From positions 1 to 53,707 of the forward strand of contig VXQX01000022.1 of assembly GCA_009838765.1 (NCBI GenBank): a DNA stretch of 53,707 nt, in the 5' to 3' direction. Below are positions 35,680 through 45,568 of this stretch, in pieces. A program made the translations under genes and the position numbers. The stretch's first letter is position 1; each line of letters starts with the position of its first letter. The notes under the pieces are model-generated. The model saw only the letters and a list, made by a program, of their open reading frames with translations. It did not search any database and had not been told where the DNA came from. Source of the stretch: Gemmatimonadales bacterium (GTDB lineage: Bacteria > Gemmatimonadota > Gemmatimonadetes > Palauibacterales > Palauibacteraceae).

Positions 35680-37265
35680 AGGACCTGAAAGAGACCCCGC
35701 TGTTCGAGGAACACGTCCGGCTGGGCGGGAAGATCGTCCCGTTCGCCGGCTACGCGATGCCCGTCCAGTATCCGACCGGCATCAGGGCGGAACACCGTGC
35801 CGTGCGCGAGAAGGCGGGCCTGTTCGACGTCTCCCACATGGGAGAGTTCCGCGTGCGCGGTGAGGACGCGCAGGCGTTCGTAGCCTACGCGACGACGAAC
35901 GACCCCTCGCGCCTGGAGCCGGGAGACGCCCAGTACAGCGCGATGTGCCACGAGACCGGAGGCGTCATCGACGACCTCATCGTCTACTGCATGGGCGAGG
36001 CGGATTATCGGCTCGTCGTGAACGCGGCAAACATGGCCAAGGACTGGGCGCATCTCAGCCGCCGCGCGCGCGGCTTTGACGTGGAAATGACGGACGAGAG
36101 CGATGAGATCGCCCTCCTCGCCCTCCAGGGGCCGCTGGCCGAGGTGACGCTCGGGCCGCTGACCGACGAGCCGCTGGCGGAGATCGACTACTACCGGTTC
36201 GTGCACGGGGACGTCGCGGGCGCGCCGTGCGTCATCAGCCGGACCGGGTACACGGGGGAGATCGGATTCGAACTCTACATGCCGAATGCCTACGCCGTGC
36301 CGACCTGGCGGGCGCTCGTCGCGGCCGGCGCCGTTCCCACGGGTCTCGGAGCCCGCGACTCGCTGCGGCTCGAAATGGGCTACGCGCTATACGGCAACGA
36401 CGTGGACGACGAGACGACCGCGCTCGAAGCCGGACTCGGGTGGCTCGTGAAGCACGCCAAGGGCGACTTCGTGGGCGCGGAAGCCCTCGCCGCGCAGCGC
36501 GCCGCCGGCCTCACGCGCAAGCTGCGCTTCCTGAGACTGATCGAGCGGGGATTCCCGCGGCCGGGCTACGACGTCCGATTCGAAGGGGAGGCCGTCGCCG
36601 TAGTCCGCAGTGGCACCGTGAGTCCTTCCATGGGGCACGGGATCGCAACCGCCTACCTGCCGGTCGCCGCCGGGTTCGGCGACGCGGTCGAGATCATGAT
36701 CCGCGGAAAGGCGATCGCGGCCGAGGTCGTCCGACCGCCGTTCTATCCGCGCGGCTCGCTGCACCGGATCGCGCCGCGGATCGCCGTCATGACCATCTCC
36801 GATGCCGTGCAGGCCGGGGAGCGGGAGGACGGTTCCGGCGACCTCATCCGGAAGTGGATCCGGGAGCGTGCCTACTCGCTTTCCGGGTCGGATGTCGTGC
36901 CCTGCGAGAGCGACGCGATCGCCTCCCGCCTCCTGCACTGGTGCGACGTACGGGGGGTCGACGTCGTTCTCACCACCGGCGGCATCGGGCTGGCGGCCCG
37001 CGACATGACGCCCGAGGCGACGCGCACCGTCCTCGAGCGCCATGCGCCGGGGATCGCCGAGATGCTGCGCCGCGCCGGCGCCGAGTCGACACCGTATGCC
37101 GCGCTCGGTCGGGGGCTGGCGGGAATCCGCGGCGAGACGCTCGTCATCAATCTGCCCGGGAGCCCGGGCGGCGTCTCCGACGGCCTCGTCGCGCTCGAGT
37201 CGGTGATCGACCACGCGGTCGATCTGCTGCGCGGCGAAACCGTGACCGCCTCCGCGGGCGGCTGA
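35676..37265 (+). CDS. GcvT aminomethyltransferase fused to a MogA/MoaB-type molybdopterin domain
   Basis: The 529-residue product starts at GTG 35676. Residues 1 to about 365 are the glycine-cleavage T-protein: [45 protein letters not shown] with the catalytic aspartate, [29 protein letters not shown] and the C-terminal barrel. Without a stop or an obvious internal start the frame passes into a MogA/MoaB domain: [40 protein letters not shown] and [14 protein letters not shown]. It would adenylate molybdopterin. The two halves belong to unrelated pathways (one-carbon and molybdenum cofactor), so the fusion is unusual. It overlaps argF and the next gene. Confidence 0.9.
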   Translation: MKDLKETPLFEEHVRLGGKIVPFAGYAMPVQYPTGIRAEHRAVREKAGLFDVSHMGEFRVRGEDAQAFVAYATTNDPSRLEPGDAQYSAMCHETGGVIDDLIVYCMGEADYRLVVNAANMAKDWAHLSRRARGFDVEMTDESDEIALLALQGPLAEVTLGPLTDEPLAEIDYYRFVHGDVAGAPCVISRTGYTGEIGFELYMPNAYAVPTWRALVAAGAVPTGLGARDSLRLEMGYALYGNDVDDETTALEAGLGWLVKHAKGDFVGAEALAAQRAAGLTRKLRFLRLIERGFPRPGYDVRFEGEAVAVVRSGTVSPSMGHGIATAYLPVAAGFGDAVEIMIRGKAIAAEVVRPPFYPRGSLHRIAPRIAVMTISDAVQAGEREDGSGDLIRKWIRERAYSLSGSDVVPCESDAIASRLLHWCDVRGVDVVLTTGGIGLAARDMTPEATRTVLERHAPGIAEMLRRAGAESTPYAALGRGLAGIRGETLVINLPGSPGGVSDGLVALESVIDHAVDLLRGETVTASAGG

Positions 37266-38884
37266 TGGCGCGCGTCTTCGTTGACGGGCGCGCGGTGGAG
37301 GCCGCCATCGCCGTCCGCCAAGCCGTGCAGGCCGACGGGCACGAGGTCGAGTTCGTGGAGTCCGTTCGCGAACTCGAGGGACGGCTGGGCGGGGCGGCCG
37401 AGGTCGCGCTCGTTCTCACGGGTCCTCCCGGGGAATCGCGTGCCGCCGCGATGCGCGGCCTGTTCGAAGCGGAGATTCCGCGCCCTCCCGTGCTCGGACT
37501 CACGGAGGAGACCCACCCGGACGCACGCCGGAGGCTCGCACGGTCCTTCGATCTTGACGAGGCGCTACCGCTTCCCGTCGATCCCGACGAGATGAGAGTC
37601 GTCCTGCAGACCCACCTCGACCGCTACGACCTCCAGCGAAAGACGGGGATTATCGGACGCACCGAGGCCGTGCGCGAGATCCTCGAACGGGTGCACATGA
37701 TCGCCCCCGTAATGAGCACCGTCCTCCTCACGGGGGAGAGCGGGACCGGAAAGGAACTCGTGGCGCGCGCCTTCCACCGGCTGTCCCCGAGGCGCGCCAG
37801 GGCCTTCATCGCGGTGAACTGCGCCGCCCTCCCCGAGTCGCTGCTCGAATCCGAACTGTTCGGGCACGAGAAGGGCGCCTTCACCGGAGCGACGTCGCTG
37901 CGGCGGGGGATGTTCGAACTCGCCGACGGCGGCACGCTCCTCCTCGACGAGATCGCGGAGATGCCGCTCCCCACCCAGACGCGGCTGTTGAGGGTGCTCG
38001 AGAGCCGCCGCTTCATGAGGGTCGGCGGGGACCATGAGATCCAGGTCAGCGTCCGCGTCGTCGCCGCCACGAACCGCGACCTCAGGCAGGCGGTCGAGAC
38101 CGGGGAGTTCCGCCGCGACCTGTACTACCGCCTCAACGTCCTCAACGTCCACGTCTCCCCGCTGCGCGAACGCCGCCGCGACATTCCCGTGCTCATCCGC
38201 CGTTTCATCTCGGAGTTCAGCCGCCAGCACGACCGCGAGTTCCGTGGACTCGCACCCGAGGCGCTCCAGATCCTCCTCGACTACGACTGGCCGGGGAACG
38301 TCCGGGAACTCCGCAACCTGATCGAGTCCATGGTCGTGCTCGCGCCCGGCTCCGTCATCCGTCCGGAGGACATCCCGCCGGAGATCCGGTCGGGCGGCGT
38401 GAGCCTCGTCCCGTCTCCCACGCGCATCGCGCCTTCGGTCGACGCGGCCGGCGGAGCCATCCCCAGTTCGCCGCAACTCGCATTCGTCTTCAGCACGCTC
38501 GTCGACCTCAAGGTGGACATCGATGACCTCAAGCGGGAGTTCGAGGCCTACAGGTCGGGCGCTCGCCAACTCCCTCCGGGCCCCGCCCCGCGCGGAGCGG
38601 CGGAGGACATCGAGGACGCGATCGAGATCGACATCACCGACGCGGTCGACGCGATCGAAGCGACGGGCGCCGAACTTGCCTCACCGGGGGAGGACGGCCC
38701 CGCCCGGGAGGACGGGGATGTGATCGCCATCCGGCCCGGGATGACGATGGAGGAGATCGAGCGCGCGGCGATCATCGCCGTGCTCCGCCAGTCCGGGGGC
38801 AACCGGCGCAAGGCCGCGGAGGCGCTCGGCATCGGCGAACGCACGATCTACCGAAAGATCCGGAAGTACGGCATCGAACACTAG
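37265..38884 (+). CDS. Sigma54-dependent activator (NtrC family) with degenerate receiver domain
   Basis: The 539-residue product has an N-terminal receiver-like domain (residues 1-115) that lacks the acidic pair, the phosphorylatable aspartate (VALVLTGPPGES) and the usual KP motif (here LPLPVDPDE). It then has an AAA+ domain with Walker A GESGTGKELVARAFH, the sigma54-contact loop GAFTGA, Walker B GGTLLLDEIAEM and RRDLYYRLNVL. A long acidic linker (about 395-490) leads to a Fis-type HTH (GNRRKAAEALGIGERTIYRKIRKYGI). The ATG overlaps the stop of the preceding gene (TGATG). Target genes are unknown, and activity is probably not set by phosphorylation. Confidence 0.92.
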   Translation: MARVFVDGRAVEAAIAVRQAVQADGHEVEFVESVRELEGRLGGAAEVALVLTGPPGESRAAAMRGLFEAEIPRPPVLGLTEETHPDARRRLARSFDLDEALPLPVDPDEMRVVLQTHLDRYDLQRKTGIIGRTEAVREILERVHMIAPVMSTVLLTGESGTGKELVARAFHRLSPRRARAFIAVNCAALPESLLESELFGHEKGAFTGATSLRRGMFELADGGTLLLDEIAEMPLPTQTRLLRVLESRRFMRVGGDHEIQVSVRVVAATNRDLRQAVETGEFRRDLYYRLNVLNVHVSPLRERRRDIPVLIRRFISEFSRQHDREFRGLAPEALQILLDYDWPGNVRELRNLIESMVVLAPGSVIRPEDIPPEIRSGGVSLVPSPTRIAPSVDAAGGAIPSSPQLAFVFSTLVDLKVDIDDLKREFEAYRSGARQLPPGPAPRGAAEDIEDAIEIDITDAVDAIEATGAELASPGEDGPAREDGDVIAIRPGMTMEEIERAAIIAVLRQSGGNRRKAAEALGIGERTIYRKIRKYGIEH

Positions 38885-38913
38885 ACTCGCGTCCCGCATC
38901 GGTGCCGGGCTCG

Positions 38914-39390
38914 TCAATCCGCCGAAACCGTCTCCGCGCGGGTCTTCAGCCCTCGTGCGACGTCGTTGAACCCGCGGCGCACGAACCCGCCGAAGAGCAG
39001 CATCACGAGCGGGATCAGGAGACCGGAGAAGTCATCCCACGTCCGGTAGCGACACCGCCCCTCTCCAACGGCTTCCAGCCGCTGCTCCCTCAGGGCCGAG
39101 ATCAGGAACCGGTGGCCCATCGTCGTGCTCCAGGCGATGACGTGCGGCGGCTCGACAACCTCGATCCGTTCGACCTGCTTCAGCCTCCAGTGTCCCATCC
39201 TGACATAAAGCTCGACCGGCGAGCCGATCTCGAAGTTCGTGGTGACCGAGGGCGTGAACGGATTCCATTCGCCGTAGCGCTCGAAATCGGTGAGGATGTC
39301 CCACACCCGCTCGATGGGTGCGTCGATGTCCACGGGTTCCGAACGCACGTGCCCCTTGAACAGGCCGAACCTCGTCCGCCGCGGTTTCAC
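38914..39390 (-). CDS. SRPBCC-family (polyketide cyclase-like) protein
   Basis: The 158-residue product shows the START/SRPBCC fold pattern: an initial strand (VDIDAPIERVWDILTDFERYGEWNPF), repeated beta strands (GSPVELYVRM, VERIEVVEPPHVIAWSTTM) and a C-terminal helix (GGFVRRGFNDVARGLKTRAE). A hydrophobic stretch (LLIPLVMLLFGGFV) near the end could touch a membrane. The family binds hydrophobic ligands; no specific ligand can be named. Its ATG overlaps the SDR stop by four bases, so it is cotranslated with that enzyme. It is convergent with the sigma54 activator gene. Confidence 0.8.
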   Translation of the reverse strand: MKPRRTRFGLFKGHVRSEPVDIDAPIERVWDILTDFERYGEWNPFTPSVTTNFEIGSPVELYVRMGHWRLKQVERIEVVEPPHVIAWSTTMGHRFLISALREQRLEAVGEGRCRYRTWDDFSGLLIPLVMLLFGGFVRRGFNDVARGLKTRAETVSAD

Positions 39391-40451
39391 TCCGATTCTC
39401 CCGTGGCGAACCCGCGCGCACCGTCCTTATCGCCGGCGGCCAACCCGCGCGCACCGTCCTTGCCGGGTCTCAGGTGTCGTGCCAGCAGCGTATCGCTCTC
39501 CCGCCACAGCCGCGCTCCGGCGGAGGCGTCCATGGCCGGCGGGGACATCTCCTTCTCCCGCATCAGGTGCAGGTAAACCCCGCTGCGCCGACCCATGTCC
39601 TCCGCGCAGCACGCATGGGTCACGGGCGCCACCGCCGCGTGGGGCGACGCGAAGAGCAGGCGTTTCGCGGGGTAGAGCAGGGGCTTCAGAAACCACGGCG
39701 CCTCCCGCATCAGGTCGGAATCGACCGCGCCCGGACACAGCGAGTTCACGGCGATCCGCACCTCTCCCTCCGGGTTCAGCCGGCGCGACAGCTCCTGCGC
39801 ATAGGTGCACAGGTGCAGCTTGCTCAACGCATAGTACTTCAGGCCGTCCTTCAGCCCGTAGTCGGCAAACGCTCCGAAACTGCCGAAGTCGATCGAATCG
39901 GCGGCGCGATGCGTTTCGGACACGATGAAGACGATTCTCGGGGTCTCTCGGTCGCGATCGCCCGGCCGAACGACGCCGTCCGCCAGGAGCCGGTCGATCA
40001 ATACGCGGTTGGCCAGGAAATGAACCGCGAACATCAACTCGTAGCCCTGGGCCGACCTCCGCGCCTTCGCCGGCATCACTCCGGCGTTGAGGACGAGGAT
40101 GTCCACCCTGCGGCGCTCGCGTGCGAGTCGATCGCACAGCGTGTGTACGGATTCGAGATCGGCGAGGTCGACCTGAAGCATGTCGACCCGGTCGGAACCG
40201 GACAGCCGGCGGACGTCCTCCCCTGCATCCGGATGTCCGCCGCGGCAGGCCATGAGCAGGTCCGCCCCGCGCTCGGCCAGGTCGACCGCCACCGCCTTGC
40301 CCAGCCCCCGGTTGGCCCCGGTGACGAGGCACACCCTGCCATCGAGGCGGACGCACTCCGGGACGGGGCTCAGCGTGGGGCGTTGAACGAAACGATCGAC
40401 GACCCCGCTGGCAAAGGCCCTCAACTTCCGATTGTAGTTCGTGGCACGCAT
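39387..40451 (-). CDS. Short-chain dehydrogenase/reductase
   Basis: The 354-residue product is an SDR with the cofactor motif VTGANRGLGKAVAVDLAERGAD, the acidic DLADLES turn, the NAGVMPA motif, SETHR in place of the usual serine strand, and YYALSKLHL with catalytic tyrosine and lysine. An arginine in MACRGG suggests NADP use. It resembles retinol-dehydrogenase or WW-oxidoreductase-type SDRs. The final 25 residues consist of an 11-residue repeat (KDGARG-LAAGD-KDGARG) outside the fold. It starts three bases after the sulfotransferase ends, consistent with an operon acting on a hydrophobic substrate (inference). Confidence 0.85.
   Translation of the reverse strand: MRATNYNRKLRAFASGVVDRFVQRPTLSPVPECVRLDGRVCLVTGANRGLGKAVAVDLAERGADLLMACRGGHPDAGEDVRRLSGSDRVDMLQVDLADLESVHTLCDRLARERRRVDILVLNAGVMPAKARRSAQGYELMFAVHFLANRVLIDRLLADGVVRPGDRDRETPRIVFIVSETHRAADSIDFGSFGAFADYGLKDGLKYYALSKLHLCTYAQELSRRLNPEGEVRIAVNSLCPGAVDSDLMREAPWFLKPLLYPAKRLLFASPHAAVAPVTHACCAEDMGRRSGVYLHLMREKEMSPPAMDASAGARLWRESDTLLARHLRPGKDGARGLAAGDKDGARGFATGESE
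39409..39461. repeat. 20-bp direct repeat, period 33 bp, in the SDR gene end
   Basis: AACCCGCGCGCACCGTCCTT occurs at 39409-39428 and again at 39442-39461. It keeps frame and encodes a repeated KDGARG segment at the C-terminus of the SDR protein. Confidence 0.9.
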
Positions 40452-40454
40452 GTC

Positions 40455-41747
40455 TCACTGTCGCTCGTCGCGGGGCCGCGGAGAGCCGCCAACGGGCGTT
40501 ACGACCTCATCCGGTATCCGGTATTCGCGGCGGTACGCAGCCGAGTATCCATCTATGGTCTCCTCGTCCAGACCGAAGCTGGCCGGCGAGTAGAGGTGCC
40601 TGCCGGGGCCGTCCTCCCCGCTTCGCTCGAAGACGATGCTCGCGGCGTCCGCGGCCTCCTCCGTGAACTCGATCCCCGCGGCCCCGTAAATTCTGCGCAA
40701 CTCGCCGAGCGGATCCAAGAGAAGGTCGTTGAACGATACATCGACGAACACATGCTCATCCGCGCTTCGCCGCACGCTCATGGAGCGCTCCATCATCCGG
40801 CGGATCTTCCTCATCCAGTGCGCCCCGATCTCCACCGGATCCACGTGGTCGCTGAAGATGCCGCGTCCATGCCCCACCATGCTGCAGAACGACGGCACCG
40901 ATCTCTTCGGATCGCGATGCGTCTGGATCATGCACACGTCGGGGAAGACATCGAGGATGACGTCGAGGTGTTCCATGTGATGCGGCGTCTTCAGCACCCA
41001 GCGATCACCCGGCCGCTGCCAGTGCAGGATCTTCAACATCGTGAGCAGGTACGCGTAGCACCTGGTGTGGTCCCGGGCTTCGAGCCAGCGCGAATAGCTC
41101 GGCACGTGCATCGCCGCTTCCGGCGCCTGGCTCATGAATGAGAGATCGAGCAGAAGGACATCCTCCTCCGGCGCGTCCCAGGCCATGGGGTGGACGGCGC
41201 GGAAATCGGGCGCCAGGAACCCGATCGCTCGCGCGGCGCGTTTCGCCTGGCGCATGCGGCGGCGCGGAGCCCCCGACCCTTCGTTCCGGAGCGGCACGGG
41301 GCTGAGCACTTCCCACGCACGCAGGGCGCGAATCCCCGGGTCCGCCGCAAGCAACCGGTGCAGCGTCGTCGTCGCGGTGCGCTGCAGGCCCGCGATGACG
41401 AGGATTCTCCCCAGGTCCGCGTCGAGAATCTCCGGGTGCTCCCCAAGCAGTCGTTCCGCGCGCAGTCGAGTCTCCAGCGCCGATACGATCCTTGAGCGCT
41501 GGATCGTCGCGCCGAGTGGCGTCAGTCGCGCCTCGGCGTTGATCGATTCGACGAGCACCTCGAGGGGTTCCAGGAACCACTCGTCGCCGAAGTCGGAGAG
41601 TCCCGTCCGTCGCCTCGCGGCGGCGATCATGCGGCCGACGTCCAGGGCGCCGCCGAAGCCGAACCTCCGGGCCGTCCGCCCCGCTCGGTTGAAGAGGGAG
41701 ACGGAGAGGGGGCGGTACGGCCTGCGGTACTCCGTCGAGGTCCGCAC
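40455..41747 (-). CDS. Sulfotransferase-family protein
   Basis: The 430-residue product (GTG 41747, with GGAGG upstream; an ATG at 41858 would overlap the gene before) resembles the Sulfotransfer_3 family. It has the PAPS 5'-phosphosulfate loop LVIAGLQRTATTTLHRLLAADP, a conserved WEVLSPVPLRNEG segment, RWVLKTPHHMEHLD, and the 3'-phosphate motif HRDPKRSVPSFCSM. It would transfer sulfate to an unknown small molecule or lipid. It is in a run with a DUF1214 protein upstream and an SDR plus SRPBCC protein downstream, which suggests lipid or secondary-metabolite modification. Confidence 0.85.
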   Translation of the reverse strand: MRTSTEYRRPYRPLSVSLFNRAGRTARRFGFGGALDVGRMIAAARRRTGLSDFGDEWFLEPLEVLVESINAEARLTPLGATIQRSRIVSALETRLRAERLLGEHPEILDADLGRILVIAGLQRTATTTLHRLLAADPGIRALRAWEVLSPVPLRNEGSGAPRRRMRQAKRAARAIGFLAPDFRAVHPMAWDAPEEDVLLLDLSFMSQAPEAAMHVPSYSRWLEARDHTRCYAYLLTMLKILHWQRPGDRWVLKTPHHMEHLDVILDVFPDVCMIQTHRDPKRSVPSFCSMVGHGRGIFSDHVDPVEIGAHWMRKIRRMMERSMSVRRSADEHVFVDVSFNDLLLDPLGELRRIYGAAGIEFTEEAADAASIVFERSGEDGPGRHLYSPASFGLDEETIDGYSAAYRREYRIPDEVVTPVGGSPRPRDERQ

Positions 41748-41767
41748 CGGTCTGCCCTCCGCCTCTG

Positions 41768-42964
41768 CTACGCGTCTCGGAGTGCGCGCAGCTCCGCGAG
41801 CTTCACGAGGCGCGTTCGCGGCTGCGGGTGCTCCACGGCTCGGATCCACCGGAAACACATCGTGCCCGACGTATGCCCCGCCGTCTCCAGCCAGTTCGGG
41901 AGCCCGGGATCCTCATGGCAAACGACGAGGCGTATGGAACCGTCCTCCTCATGGTGCGCGAGGTGCTTGTTCGTGTGGATGGTGTGGTAACGGTAGTCCA
42001 GCGACTCCATCCAGTAGTTGTTCAGCTGAAAGTTCCAGTGCTCGCACTCGGGCGGCATCGCTTCGATGACGAGCGCTTCGTCGTCGGCCACGGCCCAGTG
42101 ACTGTGGTAGTAGACAATGTTCGGGTCGCCACCCGCCTGGAGCGACACGTCCGGGTCGAACATGGGCAGGGTGTTCGAGTGTTTCCGGAAGCCCCGGGCC
42201 CAGTTCGCGAACAGCAGCGCCGCGCCCGCCACCAGCGTGCCGGCGGACTTCAGCCCCTCGTCGAGTTGCTCCGGCGTGAGCGGACGGGGTCGCTTCTCGG
42301 CGTCGGGGCGGCCGATGCGCTCGATGCGAAGTTCGGCCGGCGCCTCGCGCTCGCGGTCGAGGAAGGTCTGGCGCACGATCAGCGTGCGGCTCTCGCTCGT
42401 CATCGGCAGCCAGTTTCCTTCGTGGCGCCGGCTGCTGACGATGAGTTCGAAGCTCCCGTCCTCGCCGATCTCGATCTCGCCGGCCTCGATGTAGCCCGTG
42501 GGAGGCAGGCCTCCGCTCTGCCCGTAGTGGCCGGCCTGCGTGCCGAAGCCGAGGTACGTCACGGTGTTGCGGCGCCCGGAGATCCGGTACTCGAAATCGC
42601 CGTGGATCGCGGCCGTCTGGTAGTAATTGTCCGGGTTGTCGCTCCCCAGCTTCACCGTCTCGTGGGCCACGCGGTGCAGCACGGGCGCCCGCGGGTCGGC
42701 GTATTCCACAAAAGCCATGAGCCCCCCGCGGGCCAGTCGGCTGAGATACCGGTATCCCTCCGCCTGGTTAAACGGATCGCGGGGCGCGCCGGGGAAGGTC
42801 AGCGCCGCCCCCGCCGCCTTCAGCGTATCGCAGAATTCGTCCCACGCCCTGCCGCTGACCACGCGCTCCGCCGCGACGTCCGCCGGTTTCCGGCCCCGCA
42901 GCTTCCGCGCCGCGAGCGAGAGGCGCCGAAAGAGCCCAATCAGTCCGATGACGAACCTTCTCAT
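41768..42964 (-). CDS. DUF1214-domain protein
   Basis: The 398-residue product (ATG 42964) has a charged N-terminus with one hydrophobic patch (FVIGLIGLFRRLSLAA) and a strand-rich body. The C-terminal third contains YYHSHWAVADDEALVIEAMPPE, CEHWNFQLNNYWMESLDY and HTSGTMCFRWIRAV, the pattern of DUF1214, often found beside or fused to DUF1254. No enzymatic function is established for the family. It precedes the sulfotransferase by 20 bases and follows engB by 25 bases on the same strand, so it is at the junction of the clp operon and the lipid-type genes. Confidence 0.75.
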   Translation of the reverse strand: MRRFVIGLIGLFRRLSLAARKLRGRKPADVAAERVVSGRAWDEFCDTLKAAGAALTFPGAPRDPFNQAEGYRYLSRLARGGLMAFVEYADPRAPVLHRVAHETVKLGSDNPDNYYQTAAIHGDFEYRISGRRNTVTYLGFGTQAGHYGQSGGLPPTGYIEAGEIEIGEDGSFELIVSSRRHEGNWLPMTSESRTLIVRQTFLDREREAPAELRIERIGRPDAEKRPRPLTPEQLDEGLKSAGTLVAGAALLFANWARGFRKHSNTLPMFDPDVSLQAGGDPNIVYYHSHWAVADDEALVIEAMPPECEHWNFQLNNYWMESLDYRYHTIHTNKHLAHHEEDGSIRLVVCHEDPGLPNWLETAGHTSGTMCFRWIRAVEHPQPRTRLVKLAELRALRDA

Positions 42965-42989
42965 CGCGTCTCCCCCACCCGAGCCAGCT

Positions 42990-43619
42990 CTAGCCGGTCT
43001 TCGCCTCGGCAAGGAGGGCGGCGATGCTCTCCCGCAGCGTGTCGACGCCGGCCCCGGTGCGCGCGGATGTCTCCACCAGCTGGTCCGCATCGAGGTCGAG
43101 CGCCTCGCGCAGCTTCTTCGTTGCCCGTCCGCGCGCGGACCGGTTCAGCTTGTCCGTCTTCGTGAGTGCGAAGAGCGTCGGCGTCCCCGTCGCCCCCAGG
43201 AACTCGATCATCCGCTCATCGTCGTCCGTGAGTCCGCGGCGCGCGTCTACGAGCAGCACGAGCCCGAGTAGCTTCGGCGTCCGGCGCAGGTATCCGTCGA
43301 TCAGCCGTCCCCACTTCTTCCGCACGGTCTTCGGCGCCTTCGCGAACCCGTAGCCCGGCAGATCGACGAGCATGTAGCGGTCGTCGACGAGGAAGAAGTT
43401 GATCTCGCGCGTGCGCCCCGGCTGCTTCGACGTGCGTGCGAGGCTCTTCCGCCCCACGAGCCGGTTGAGCAGCGAGGACTTGCCGACGTTCGAGCGCCCG
43501 GCGATCGCGATCTGGGGGAGGTCGCGCGGCGGCTTCTGGCCGGCCGCGCCGATCGCGCCGACGAACTCGACCGTCCTGACGCGCGCGACGACCATGTCAG
43601 CCCTATCAGCCTGCGACAC
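42990..43619 (-). CDS. engB: Ribosome-biogenesis GTPase EngB/YsxC
   Basis: This small GTPase acts in assembly of the large ribosomal subunit. The 209-residue product has G1 AIAGRSNVGKSSLLNRL, G2 region SKQPGRTREINFF, G3 LVDLPGYGFAKAP, G4 ALTKTDKL and G5 ETSARTGAG, in the order and spacing of the TrmE-Era-like YihA/YsxC group. Length is normal. It is nine bases after clpX on the same strand, an arrangement found near clpX or lon in many bacteria. Confidence 0.95.
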   Translation of the reverse strand: MSQADRADMVVARVRTVEFVGAIGAAGQKPPRDLPQIAIAGRSNVGKSSLLNRLVGRKSLARTSKQPGRTREINFFLVDDRYMLVDLPGYGFAKAPKTVRKKWGRLIDGYLRRTPKLLGLVLLVDARRGLTDDDERMIEFLGATGTPTLFALTKTDKLNRSARGRATKKLREALDLDADQLVETSARTGAGVDTLRESIAALLAEAKTG

Positions 43620-43627
43620 TACGGCAG

Positions 43628-44875
<1,248 letters not shown>

Positions 44876-44902
44876 CGTCGCCTCCCCTCGGTCCCTCGGG
44901 TG

Positions 44903-45538
44903 CTACTTGGCCACGGCAGGGCCGGGTCGGCCGTTCTTGCCGTCAACCTCCGCCTCGCGCGCGACGACGAGGTCGATGAGTCCGTACTCCCGCGCTTCCT
45001 CCGGAGACATGAAGCGGTCGCGGTCGACATCCTCGGCGATTCGCTCGAGGTCCTGCCCGGTGTGTTCGGCGAGAATCCCGTTCAGCCGCTCGCGGGCGTT
45101 GAGGATTTCCTTCGCCTGAATCTCGATGTCCGCCGCCGTCCCGTAGGAGCCGCCGGAAGGTTGGTGGATCATGATCCGCGCGTTCGGCAGCGAGCGCCGT
45201 CTGCCGGGTGTGCCGGCGGCGAGCAGGAACGCTCCCATCGACGCCGCCATCCCCATGCACATCGTCGCCACCGGGGCGTTCAGGAACTGCATCGTGTCGT
45301 AGATCGCGAGTCCCGCCTGGACGCTCCCCCCCGGCGAGTTGATGTAGATGTTGATCTCGCGCTCCGGGTTGTCCGCCTCCAGGAAGAGCAACTGGGCGAT
45401 CACCACGTTCGCCACATCGTCGTTGATCGGAGCCCCGAGGAAGACGATCCGGTCCATGAGGAGACGCGAGAAGATGTCGTACGTGCGTTCCCCGCGGCTC
45501 GACCGTTCGATGACGTACGGTGCGAATATCGTGCTCAA
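44903..45538 (-). CDS. clpP: ATP-dependent Clp protease proteolytic subunit ClpP
   Basis: This serine protease forms the 14-mer chamber that works with ClpX. The 211-residue product has [40 protein letters not shown] with the oxyanion region, the catalytic serine in [15 protein letters not shown], the histidine in [10 protein letters not shown], and an acidic residue in the [18 protein letters not shown] segment. Length is normal with a short N-terminal part. The tig-clpP-clpX order is classic; the gaps are 30 and 27 bases. Confidence 0.97.
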   Translation of the reverse strand: MSTIFAPYVIERSSRGERTYDIFSRLLMDRIVFLGAPINDDVANVVIAQLLFLEADNPEREINIYINSPGGSVQAGLAIYDTMQFLNAPVATMCMGMAASMGAFLLAAGTPGRRRSLPNARIMIHQPSGGSYGTAADIEIQAKEILNARERLNGILAEHTGQDLERIAEDVDRDRFMSPEEAREYGLIDLVVAREAEVDGKNGRPGPAVAK

Positions 45539-45568
45539 ATCAGTCCCTCATGTGGTTTGCGAAGCCCA

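Noticed and set aside
41748-41858. Longer sulfotransferase start at ATG 41858
   Set aside because: It overlaps the DUF1214 gene by 91 bases and gives an alanine/arginine-rich low-complexity N-terminus; GTG 41747 has a good ribosome-binding site.
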